The position numbers were made by a program, and so were the translations under genes. A stretch of DNA of 51,648 bases, taken from assembly GCA_013298505.1 (NCBI GenBank), contig JAAFHY010000016.1:1-51648 (forward strand), in the 5' to 3' direction. Below the pieces are notes generated by a model. The model had not been told where the DNA came from and searched no databases. It was given only the letters and a program-made list of their open reading frames with translations. Origin of the DNA: Cytophagales bacterium. GTDB taxonomy: Bacteria > Bacteroidota > Bacteroidia > Cytophagales > Cyclobacteriaceae. Shown piece after piece: positions 16,562 through 23,985 of this stretch; within the stretch, counting starts at the first letter, position 1; the number at the start of each line of letters is the position of its first letter.

Positions 16562-17914
16562 CTACTTTTTTTCGTTGCCTCGTTCATACTCTACTAAATT
16601 GAGAATAATGTCTCTTAATAATTGGTCGAGTAATATGCAGTTTTTAACTATGTCGTCTGCTTGTCCAATTTCACCTTTGTGAATGGCATTATGTCTAACT
16701 ACTCTCACAAGATTTTCAAGGTCAGGGGTCAGATCAACTTTCGCATCTTCAATCATTGAAAGGAATTTCTCCTCAGTTCTTTTTCTTCTTACGATGTTTA
16801 AGTCTCCAATCCTCCCTTTAATAGAATTTATGTGCTTTCCAAAAATGCCCTTATGCCGCTCAATAACATCAAGAATCTGTCCTTTTACAGTTTCGAATTT
16901 TTCCGGGTCGGAGGCAAAGGCTTCTTTTTCGTTAAGTGTGTCCACATACTTTGCAGCTAATCTTTCAAACGCAATGATTTGAATGAAGAATCTATCCTCG
17001 ATACCTTTAGACTGTTCTGCATTCGACAAATAGAATACGATTGAATTCAAATCCAAAGCTTTGTTCCATTCGCGGTATTTGTCAAAACTGAAAATAAAAA
17101 ATCTGTTTAAGATATTTTGTCCAATGTTGAGATGACTTCTTAAAGGTATGTAGTCGTTGTGTCGTCCGTTTACGACTCTCTTGAACGAATATGTTATGGA
17201 AATTTGGGAATCTATTTTACCTACACTGTAATAATATCCAGTGAATTCAGCTCTTACTTTAACTTCTGCTCCGTTTAGAAATGAGAGAGCTGAAACGTAA
17301 TCCCTTTTTAATTCAATAAATGTTTTGTATAAAAGAGTGTTATTTGAGTTATTAGGAAACTCAACAATAATATTGTCAGAATTACTGTCCTTGTAAAAAA
17401 CTTGATTGTAAGGAAACCTTTCAGCCACTAATAAAGCTCGTGTATGGTCGCGTTTTAAGTCTTTACCATCGCTAATTTTCTCCCCACCTCTCGCCCTTAT
17501 TTGTTCTGTAACATCAGTGAAAGTCATTTTTAGTCCCTCTAATTCCAAGTAGTGTAACTTGTGGGGTTCTTCTGTCAGTTCATCTGGAGTTGTGGGGAAG
17601 TCTGTTAACTCTGTGTGCGTTATCGAACCATAACAAATCATTGAAATCTTTGATTCGTAAGGAACTGTCATTGTAAAATGAAGAGTCGTGATTTCAATCT
17701 TATTGTTCTTATCTGTTTTGCAATGACAATTGAATGATGTTGTGTCTTGTTCATCATATCTTCTTTTTGAGAACTCTGACAGATTGAATGATTCATTTAT
17801 GTAAACATCAACAATGAACGTCCCATCGTCTTCGTATACTAGTCCGAAATCAATTGGTAGTTTAATGTCGGTCGACTCGAGAGTCCCTTTTTTGAGTCTA
17901 TAAACTTCTCTCAT
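16562..17914 (-). CDS. HEPN-domain protein, ApeA-like (candidate anti-phage protein), in a cassette-like module
   Basis: The 450-residue cytoplasmic protein has two parts. About 290 N-terminal residues are strand-rich with no catalytic motif I recognise. The helical C-terminus (FFIQIIAFERLAAKYVD near 310, then LENLVRVVRHNAIHKGEI) contains R407-HNAI-H412. This R-x4-H motif is the catalytic signature of HEPN ribonucleases, and the N-terminal-domain-plus-HEPN layout matches ApeA-type abortive-infection proteins. Assignment to ApeA is by architecture and local motif. The gene is framed by inverted 18-mers (16541-16558, 17937-17954; 17 of 18) and followed by palindrome B, as a mobile cassette would be. 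A HEPN domain of purely housekeeping RNA metabolism remains possible. Confidence 0.7.
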   Translation of the reverse strand: MREVYRLKKGTLESTDIKLPIDFGLVYEDDGTFIVDVYINESFNLSEFSKRRYDEQDTTSFNCHCKTDKNNKIEITTLHFTMTVPYESKISMICYGSITHTELTDFPTTPDELTEEPHKLHYLELEGLKMTFTDVTEQIRARGGEKISDGKDLKRDHTRALLVAERFPYNQVFYKDSNSDNIIVEFPNNSNNTLLYKTFIELKRDYVSALSFLNGAEVKVRAEFTGYYYSVGKIDSQISITYSFKRVVNGRHNDYIPLRSHLNIGQNILNRFFIFSFDKYREWNKALDLNSIVFYLSNAEQSKGIEDRFFIQIIAFERLAAKYVDTLNEKEAFASDPEKFETVKGQILDVIERHKGIFGKHINSIKGRIGDLNIVRRKRTEEKFLSMIEDAKVDLTPDLENLVRVVRHNAIHKGEIGQADDIVKNCILLDQLLRDIILNLVEYERGNEKK

Positions 17915-17936
17915 TTCTTACTAGTCCGAACTTTGA

Positions 17937-17954
17937 AAATGCATTGCTGGCAAC
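17937..17954 (-). repeat. Start boundary 18-mer of the HEPN module
   Basis: AAATGCATTGCTGGCAAC differs by one base from the reverse complement of 16541-16558 at the other end of the module. In integrons the start of a cassette is complementary to its own end, because both come from one recombination site when circular. It lies 23 bases before the start codon of the HEPN gene. Confidence 0.7.
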
Positions 17955-18027
17955 TCCCAAATATAAGCAACTCCCTGTCAAGAATTTTCCGATATCCACA
18001 AACTGTTACTGGCTTTGAGCAACTCTC
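17950..18027. repeat. Three GCAACTCYC direct repeats outside the cassette-like array
   Basis: GCAACTCCC occurs at 17950-17958 and 17967-17975 and GCAACTCTC at 18019-18027. The first overlaps the module boundary. Direct repeats beside the first cassette recall the integrase-binding repeats of attI sites, but no integrase gene is in the window. The 377-base spacer 17915-18291 otherwise holds only the GC-rich element that follows. Confidence 0.45.
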
Positions 18028-18074
18028 AAATCAGAGAAATAAAATAAGGACATTTACCATTACTAAACTGTTTC

Positions 18075-18255
18075 GGTAGGCAAGTCGGCCAGCGATACCT
18101 TCCTGCAATGTCGCTTCGGCAGGCTGGGAAGTGGAAAGCCTCCCGAGGCTCTGCTCGTACTAAACTACCGCGCACTTCAACGAGGGAGCTTGTACCGGAT
18201 AGCGCGGTGCCACTGCCTATCTGGTCGGCAAACGCCCCGCGCGGCAGGCCGCCAT
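18075..18255. other. GC-rich multi-hairpin intergenic element of unknown kind
   Basis: About 180 bases are visibly richer in G+C than the surroundings and contain several stems: GCCTC-CC-GAGGC; CTTCCTGC against GCAGG...GGAAG; TACCGCGC against GCGCGGTG. No open frame with family resemblance is seen on either strand. It could be a REP-like repeat, a structured RNA or the remnant of another cassette spacer. It lies just before the SRPBCC gene and marks the right edge of the accessory stretch. Confidence 0.45.
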
Positions 18256-18291
18256 CAATAAACTCTTTTCTGTTTTTGCTGTTTTAGTGGC

Positions 18292-18759
18292 ATGAAGATT
18301 TACAACCTTACGCGCACGCAGGTTTTGCCCATTACGCTGGCAGAAGCTTGGGATTTTTTCTCTACGCCCAAAAACCTATCGAAGATTACGCCCGAGCACA
18401 TGGGCTTTGAGATTTTATACATTTCGGGTGGCGATAAGGCCTACGCAGGGCAGATCATTCGCTACAATGTAAGTGTAATACCTGGCATTAAGTTGCATTG
18501 GGTAACGGAAATCACGCAGGTAAAAGAGCCGCTGCATTTTATTGACGAACAGCGTTTTGGGCCGTATGCGCTGTGGCACCACCAGCATCACTTTAAAGAA
18601 GTGCCGGGCGGTGTAGAAATGACTGACGAGGTGAACTATGCCATTGGCTATGGATGGATTGGACGGCTGGCGCACTGGATTTTTGTGGGCAAAGAGGTAA
18701 ATCGTATTTTTGAGCATCGGTATAAGGTGTTGGAGGAGTTTTTTAAAACTAAACGATAA
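18292..18759 (+). CDS. SRPBCC (START-like) family protein
   Basis: This 155-residue single-domain protein begins LTRTQVLPITLAEAWDFFSTPKNLSKITPEHMGF and continues with W..EI...KEP..F.DEQ, GPYALWHHQHHFKE, then the long C-terminal helix (LAHWIFVGKEVNRIFEHRYKVLEEFF). These are hallmarks of the SRPBCC ligand-binding fold in the branch found beside carotenoid and photolyase genes. It probably binds a hydrophobic ligand; a link to carotenoids is inferred from context. It is the first gene of the plus-strand carotenoid run. Confidence 0.83.
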   Translation: MKIYNLTRTQVLPITLAEAWDFFSTPKNLSKITPEHMGFEILYISGGDKAYAGQIIRYNVSVIPGIKLHWVTEITQVKEPLHFIDEQRFGPYALWHHQHHFKEVPGGVEMTDEVNYAIGYGWIGRLAHWIFVGKEVNRIFEHRYKVLEEFFKTKR

Positions 18760-18850
18760 ATTCTCTGCGAACCTCTGCGATCTGTACGGTTCAAAACTTA
18801 ACCGCTACGTTCGCTAAATAGTACGTGCAGAGTTACGCTAAGACAAAGGC

Positions 18851-19345
18851 ATGAATTGGTTTACGATTATAATTTGTTCAGTAATCACTATCGGCACGTT
18901 CCTTTTCATGGAAGCGGTGGCTTGGTTTACGCACAAGTATGTGATGCATGGATTTTTATGGACGTGGCATCGCTCGCACCACCGTGTGCACAACCATGCG
19001 CTAGAGCGTAATGATCTGTTTGCTGTTGTATTTAGTATTCCTTCGATTGTTCTTTTTGTTATTTCTACATCTGTCTATCCAAGTCCGTATTTATTTTCGA
19101 TTGGGATTGGAATTTTGTGCTATGGCATTTTCTATTTGGTGTTTCATGATATTATCGTACACCAGCGGGTGAAATGGATACCTAAAAAAAGAAGTACGTA
19201 TTTGCAACGGATGATGCACGCGCACTACATCCACCATGCCAAACACACCAAAGAAAACTGCGAAGCATTCGGATTTCTGTATGCGCCCAAGAAATTTGAG
19301 CCGAAGAAATTTGTGTTGAAGAAAGACAGGCAAGAGACACAGTAA
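18851..19345 (+). CDS. crtZ: Beta-carotene 3-hydroxylase, CrtZ family
   Basis: This 164-residue membrane di-iron hydroxylase shows four histidine clusters of the fatty-acid-hydroxylase superfamily in the expected order: HKYVMHG, HRSHHRVHNHALERND, HDIIVHQR and HYIHHAKHTKENCEAFGFL. It has four hydrophobic segments. CrtZ adds the 3-hydroxyl group to beta rings of carotenoids. Here it would act on the single beta ring of a monocyclic carotenoid made by the downstream cyclase. The upstream spacer holds fragments of CTCTGCGA-type repeats, and 183 bases separate it from the desaturase. Confidence 0.92.
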   Translation: MNWFTIIICSVITIGTFLFMEAVAWFTHKYVMHGFLWTWHRSHHRVHNHALERNDLFAVVFSIPSIVLFVISTSVYPSPYLFSIGIGILCYGIFYLVFHDIIVHQRVKWIPKKRSTYLQRMMHAHYIHHAKHTKENCEAFGFLYAPKKFEPKKFVLKKDRQETQ

Positions 19346-19528
19346 ATGATTTTACCACCGGGGCATAGAAGCATTTAGAAAAATTCTTTTAAAGGCGAGG
19401 CAGTAAAACTTAGTGTCTTGATACCCTGGTGGTATCTATGAATAAAGCAATTGGTGGTGTCATTCAAAAACAGTTTCTTTTCTGAACGTTAAAAAATTGA
19501 AGTTCTATAGTCTCGTTGTTTTAGTTTA

Positions 19529-20995
19529 ATGAAGAAGGCAATTGTTATCGGTTCGGGCATTGCGGGCATCGCCAGTGCCCTTCGGCTTAAACACATAGGT
19601 TACGAGGTTACTGTTTTTGAAGCCAACGCATACGCGGGTGGTAAACTTCACGCCATCAGCCAGCAAGGCTTTCGATTTGATTTAGGCCCCTCGCTATTTA
19701 CCATGCCGCATTTGGTAGATGAATTATTTCTTCTGCATGGTATTGACCCGCGCAAACACTTTAACTATTCTAAAAAGGAAGTTGTCTGCAATTACTTTTG
19801 GAATGATGGGACTGTGTTTTCTGTATCGGCCGATAAAGAAAAATTTGTTAAACAGGCTTCTCAAAAGTTCGATACTCCTGCTCCTGCTATTCATCAATAC
19901 CTAACTAGAAACAAAGAGAAGTATGATCTTACCGCTGATATCTTTTTAAATAAGTCGCTGCACAAGTGGAGTACTTATTTGTCTTTTGAGACGATCCAGT
20001 CTTTAGTGCAAGCGGGAAAACTTCATATTAACAAAACACTTAACGAAGTAAATGAGCATTACTTCCCGCATCCTAAATTAGTGCAGCTTTTCAACCGGTA
20101 TGCTACCTACAATGGTTCTTCACCCTATTCAACACCCGGTATCATGTCGATGATTCCGCACTTAGAAATGCACTATGGCACATTCCATCCAAAGGGAGGC
20201 ATGCATGAAATTTCGCAAAGTCTTTTTAAACTAGCTCAGCGAGTTGGTGTAAACTTTCAGTTTAATGAAGCAGTTACTGCAATCCATTATGAACAGGAAT
20301 CGGTTACCGGTGTAACCACTTCAAAAAACACCTATGCTGCCGATGTAGTTGTTTCTAACATGGATGTATTTTCTACCTACAAACATTTATTAAAAACAGC
20401 CCGACAGCCCACCAAAATATTGAAGCAAGAACGATCGAGTTCGGCACTCATATTTTATTGGGGAATCAACAAAGCCTTTCATGAGCTTGACCTACACAAC
20501 ATTCTATTCTCTGCACAATACCAGGAAGAGTTTGCGGAAATTTTTAAAAACAAAAAACTTCACGCTGACCCTACCATCTATATCAACATTACCAGCAAAG
20601 AAGAAGCTACCGATGCACCCGCAGGTTGTGAAAATTGGTTTGTGATGATCAACGCCCCTGGTAATGTTGGACAAGATTGGTCTGAACTGATTAAAAAAGC
20701 AAGAGCAAATATTGTTGCCAAAATTAACAAAGTGCTTGACACCAATATTGAAAAACTAATTTTAACCGAACATATTTTAGATCCAATCAATATCGAGGCG
20801 CAAACAAAATCGCACCAAGGATCGCTGTATGGAACTTCGAGTAACTCTAAGTTTGCCGCATTCTTAAGGCATCCCAACTTTTCGAGTCAATTCAGAAATC
20901 TGTACTTCTGCGGTGGCTCTGTTCACCCTGGTGGCGGAATTCCCCTCTGTCTCTTATCGGCTAAAATCGCAACCGAACAAATTGAGAAGGCATGA
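19529..20995 (+). CDS. crtD: Carotenoid 3,4-desaturase, CrtD-like (phytoene-desaturase superfamily)
   Basis: This 488-residue FAD-dependent enzyme has an N-terminal GSGIAGIASALRL, then EANAYAGGKL, FDLGPSLFTMP, and a C-terminal FAD motif YFCGGSVHPGGGIPLCLLSAKIA. The stretch FNRYATYNGSSPYSTPGIMSMIPHLEM with FHPKGGMHEIS fits the CrtD branch (hydroxycarotenoid 3,4-desaturase) better than phytoene desaturase CrtI. CrtD introduces the 3',4' double bond after CruF hydrates the end group. The adjacent gene is cruF, whose ATG overlaps this stop (ATGA). The CrtI alternative cannot be excluded by eye. Confidence 0.8.
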   Translation: MKKAIVIGSGIAGIASALRLKHIGYEVTVFEANAYAGGKLHAISQQGFRFDLGPSLFTMPHLVDELFLLHGIDPRKHFNYSKKEVVCNYFWNDGTVFSVSADKEKFVKQASQKFDTPAPAIHQYLTRNKEKYDLTADIFLNKSLHKWSTYLSFETIQSLVQAGKLHINKTLNEVNEHYFPHPKLVQLFNRYATYNGSSPYSTPGIMSMIPHLEMHYGTFHPKGGMHEISQSLFKLAQRVGVNFQFNEAVTAIHYEQESVTGVTTSKNTYAADVVVSNMDVFSTYKHLLKTARQPTKILKQERSSSALIFYWGINKAFHELDLHNILFSAQYQEEFAEIFKNKKLHADPTIYINITSKEEATDAPAGCENWFVMINAPGNVGQDWSELIKKARANIVAKINKVLDTNIEKLILTEHILDPINIEAQTKSHQGSLYGTSSNSKFAAFLRHPNFSSQFRNLYFCGGSVHPGGGIPLCLLSAKIATEQIEKA

Positions 20996-21642
20996 TCGTA
21001 GCATTTAAAAAAATTGATGTTAAGTCGATTTCGATTTTCACTATTTGGTTATTTCAGATATCGGCCATTATCGGTATTTCAATTGGTCATTACGATTGGT
21101 TTATTACTAAGACTCCGCTCAATCTTATTATTACATCGCTATTGCTGGTTATTCATTTCCCGATTGACTCTTTCAAAAAAATAGCAGTTGTTCTCTTAGT
21201 TTTTTTATTCAGTTTGCTGATCGAATGGATTGGTGTGCATTATGGTTTCTTATTCGGGGTTTACGAGTACGGAAAAAATCTTGGCGTAAAACTAGATGGA
21301 GTACCTCTGCTGATTGGTGTTAACTGGGCCATCTTGATTCTTGCCACTGCCACCCTTGCTGATAAATGGATCAATTCATTTTATGCCAAAATTTTAGTGG
21401 GCGCAGCGCTGATGGTGTTCATGGATTTTTTCATTGAAGTATCCGCGCCTCCCTTCGATTTTTGGATTTGGGCTTCGGGTGCAGCTCCGTTCCGCAATTA
21501 CGTTGCGTGGTTTACGGTCTCTCTATTTTTGCATTTCGTCTATCACCGAACTAAAATCAAAGGTGATTTCACTTTTTCTCTTCATCTTTACGCAGCCCAA
21601 CTTCTATTCTTTATCTATTTTTATGGATTCCACCAGTTATGA
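20992..21642 (+). CDS. cruF: Carotenoid 1,2-hydratase, CruF family
   Basis: This 216-residue protein has about seven transmembrane helices. Charged and aromatic motifs between them, EWIGVHYGFLFGVYEYG, LDGVPLLIGVNWA, and MDFFIEVSAPPFDFWIW, identify the CruF / DUF422 family. CruF adds water across the 1',2' bond of a psi end, giving the tertiary 1'-hydroxyl of myxol- and saproxanthin-type pigments. It is translationally coupled to crtD upstream, and its last 20 bases overlap the start of the second lycopene cyclase, so the three act as one operon. Confidence 0.88.
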   Translation: MIVAFKKIDVKSISIFTIWLFQISAIIGISIGHYDWFITKTPLNLIITSLLLVIHFPIDSFKKIAVVLLVFLFSLLIEWIGVHYGFLFGVYEYGKNLGVKLDGVPLLIGVNWAILILATATLADKWINSFYAKILVGAALMVFMDFFIEVSAPPFDFWIWASGAAPFRNYVAWFTVSLFLHFVYHRTKIKGDFTFSLHLYAAQLLFFIYFYGFHQL

Positions 21643-22771
21643 TTATGCCGTAGTTGGAACAGGCGCGGCCGGTTTGCATTTAGCAATGGCCATGGCTACG
21701 GATAAATTCTTCGACTCTAAAAAAATTCTACTTCTTGAAAAATCACAAAAAGATGTAAACGACAAAACGTGGTGTTTTTGGGAAAAAGGAGTTGGCAAAT
21801 GGGATGGTATCGCCACAAAAATTTGGGATCAGGCGCAATTCATGGCTACCGATCAACAGATTAACCTCAACATGGGTGCGTATCGGTATAAGATGTTGGC
21901 CTCGTTTGATTTTTACACTTACACGAAAAATGAATTACGAAAGAAATCCAATTTTGCATGGGTAAATGTTGAAGTCGGAAATATATTATGCGATAAAATC
22001 ACCACAATAGAAACTAATGGACAGGCGTACCTAGCAAAGCATGTATTTGACAGTCGCATCACTCCCAACTTTTATAATTCAACAGATAACTACACTCGAT
22101 TACTTCAGCATTTCAAAGGTTGGATAATCGAAACGGATGAAGATGTTTTTGACGATACGTCTTTTGTGATGATGGATTTTAGAATCACAGTGCCTAATAC
22201 GACTTGCTTTACTTACGTGCTCCCTATCAACCCAAAAATGGCATTGATTGAATTTACTTTTTTTTCTCCATCGTTGGTTGAAGATGAAATTTATGAAAAC
22301 TTACTGAGTAGGTATGTGAAAGAGATATTAAAACTTGAAAAGTATAAAATCGTAAACAGGGAAAAAGGAGTAATCCCAATGAGCGATTATCCCTTCCACA
22401 AGGATAATAATCAACACCTAACAAAAATTGGAACTGCCGGTGGCTGGGTAAAACCTGCTTCGGGTTATTCATTTAAAAATGCAGAACGGTACAGTCAACG
22501 CATTGTAGATAATATCAAGAATAACCGATTGCCAAGCTATAAATTGGTTAATACCTTATTTCGGAAATACGATACACTCTTTATCGATGTGCTGTATCAT
22601 CACAACCAATTGGGCGTAGGCTTGTTTGAAACCATGTACCGTAAAAATGAGGCGCACAAAATACTAGCCTTCCTCGATGAAGAGACTACACGTGTTGAAG
22701 AATTTATAATCATGAACTCTTTTTCACGTTGGCCTTTTATGCGTGCGCTCTTCAAAAAAATATTTTCGTAA
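21623..22771 (+). CDS. crtY: Lycopene cyclase, CrtY family (xanthophyll-pathway copy)
   Basis: This 382-residue FAD-dependent cyclase carries GTGAAGLHLAMAM at the N-terminus, NDKTWCFWEKG, FVMMDFR, GVIPMSDYPF and GTAGGWVKPASGYSFKNAERY, each paired with the copy at 329-1537. ATG 21623 is chosen because it gives MDSTSYDYAVVGTG, the family start; the frame is open further upstream but would run across cruF. It overlaps the cruF end by 20 bases. Next to CrtZ, CruF and CrtD it should make gamma-carotene-type monocyclic carotenoids, so it may act on one end only. Confidence 0.88.
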   Translation: MDSTSYDYAVVGTGAAGLHLAMAMATDKFFDSKKILLLEKSQKDVNDKTWCFWEKGVGKWDGIATKIWDQAQFMATDQQINLNMGAYRYKMLASFDFYTYTKNELRKKSNFAWVNVEVGNILCDKITTIETNGQAYLAKHVFDSRITPNFYNSTDNYTRLLQHFKGWIIETDEDVFDDTSFVMMDFRITVPNTTCFTYVLPINPKMALIEFTFFSPSLVEDEIYENLLSRYVKEILKLEKYKIVNREKGVIPMSDYPFHKDNNQHLTKIGTAGGWVKPASGYSFKNAERYSQRIVDNIKNNRLPSYKLVNTLFRKYDTLFIDVLYHHNQLGVGLFETMYRKNEAHKILAFLDEETTRVEEFIIMNSFSRWPFMRALFKKIFS

Positions 22772-22846
22772 TTACAAGATCGTGAGGATTCAAAAAATTT
22801 ACTTTCTGCAGGCAGGTCTTCAAGAGCCAAACGCGTCAACTGAAAT

Positions 22847-23551
22847 TTAAGAAAGTTGGGGAAGTGGATTTTTCCCAGCCCAGGCTCCAACTGATTTATA
22901 GGGTTTGAATCGCGCGAAGAGTTCTTCTTTGTACCAATTCAATTGTCTTGTTTTGTGGATTGCTTCCCGGTGCTCTTTACTGCCATACGCAAAATTGTTC
23001 AGCGAATCCATGTCTTTCCAAATACTGAGCGTAGCCATTTGAACGATGGGAAATTCTCCAACTCCTTTTGTATAAATCAGTCCACTATCATTTTTTAATG
23101 GTTGATGCGAAGTTGGCACGTATCGCCAAAACGGAATGATCTTATTCCATCTTATGGTCGCCCGCGTGAGCACACAAATCAATTCTGTTGTTGGCAATGG
23201 TTCTCCAACCTGAAAAGGATTGCTCCCACTCCATTGACCATGCGAAGAACTATTTTTCAAATAGATTGTCCACACTTCGATTGCCCGCTTGCGATAAGCC
23301 CTCATTACTTTTGAGCTATCTAAAAAATCTTGAGCAGCTGTTTCATCTTGCCACGCCTGTAAAAGCACGTACGTAGACCAATCGGGGAATGCGTTGAAGC
23401 CCAAGCCGCGACCGCTACCCATCAGTTTATAAAACGTTTGGCCTTGCACTTTCTTCAATTCAGGATGGGCCAATTGCATCATAGACAAACTCCATAATTT
23501 TGCTGAGAAAGTATTGAACTTAAAGAATGTGATGGTGGTAGTCTGCGACAT
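22847..23551 (-). CDS. CrtA-like carotenoid oxygenase, possible 2-hydroxylase
   Basis: This 234-residue protein belongs to the spheroidene-monooxygenase (CrtA) family: GSGRGLGFNAFPDWSTYVLLQAWQDE near 47-72, LTRATIRWNKIIPFWRYVP near 126-145, GLIYTKGVGEFPIVQMATLSIWKD and FAYGSKEHREAIHKTRQLNWYKEELFARFKP. There is no signal peptide. A CrtA-related enzyme from a marine flavobacterium was reported as the 2-hydroxylase of myxol synthesis. With crtZ, crtD, cruF and crtY convergent next door, the same role fits better than ketolation. Oxidation of another lipid is possible. Confidence 0.8.
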   Translation of the reverse strand: MSQTTTITFFKFNTFSAKLWSLSMMQLAHPELKKVQGQTFYKLMGSGRGLGFNAFPDWSTYVLLQAWQDETAAQDFLDSSKVMRAYRKRAIEVWTIYLKNSSSHGQWSGSNPFQVGEPLPTTELICVLTRATIRWNKIIPFWRYVPTSHQPLKNDSGLIYTKGVGEFPIVQMATLSIWKDMDSLNNFAYGSKEHREAIHKTRQLNWYKEELFARFKPYKSVGAWAGKNPLPQLS

Positions 23552-23614
23552 GATTGATTAACAACAGCCCTTCAATTGTGTTTTCTAAAATATAAATCGC
23601 GAGTAAGTGACCAT

Positions 23615-23650
23615 AAAAAAAGCGTTAGAGGTTCCTCCAACGCTTTTAAC
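23615..23650 (-). terminator. Strong hairpin after the Lys-rich small gene
   Basis: AAAAGCGTT at 23617-23625 pairs with AACGCTTTT at 23639-23647 and the stem extends inwards through GAGG/CTCC around a bulge. A and T tracts flank it, so it can end transcription in both directions. It separates the Lys-rich gene from the crtA-like gene on the same strand. Confidence 0.8.
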
Positions 23651-23668
23651 AAAAATTAATTAAGAGTA

Positions 23669-23908
23669 TTAGGCTATCGCCACTTTTTGCTTTTTCGTAT
23701 CAGACTTCTTTATGGCCTTAGAAATTTTCTTCTTCTCTTTCTTTAATTGTTTAGCGACAACGCCTGCTAATTTCTTGGCACTGCGCTTCACTACTTTGTC
23801 CGTTTTTTTTGATGATTTTGAAACCCCTATCGCCTGAATCGTTTGGTGCATCGAATCTTTAAGCAGGTTTTTTACTTCTTTTTTTCCTTTTAATATGAGC
23901 TTTTCCAT
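23669..23908 (-). CDS. Small lysine-rich hypothetical protein
   Basis: It has 79 residues from ATG 23908 (MEKLILKGKKEVKNLLK), of which roughly a third are lysine; an in-frame ATG at 23932 would add eight residues. No hydrophobic segment or known motif is seen. The composition, with KKLAGVVAKQLKKEKKKISKAIKK repeats, resembles small basic nucleic-acid-binding proteins such as histone-H1-like tails. A terminator directly after the stop supports a real transcript. Function is unknown. Confidence 0.6.
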   Translation of the reverse strand: MEKLILKGKKEVKNLLKDSMHQTIQAIGVSKSSKKTDKVVKRSAKKLAGVVAKQLKKEKKKISKAIKKSDTKKQKVAIA

Positions 23909-23985
23909 AAATTTTAATGTGTTATGGTGCAAAAGTAGAGTGTTACCTTAAGATTACCAAGAAGCTAAAAAAACTTAACATTGGG

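Noticed and set aside
15415-17954. Composite transposon explanation for the framed genes
   Set aside because: No transposase and no target duplication outside either end were found, and the two pairs of end sequences differ, which suits cassettes better.
15296-18255. CRISPR array explanation for the repeats
   Set aside because: Repeat units are few, over 100 bases and palindromic, and genes rather than spacers lie between them; no cas gene is present.
21434-21622. N-terminal extension of the second lycopene cyclase
   Set aside because: It runs antiphase across cruF and has no family resemblance; ATG 21623 gives the conserved start.
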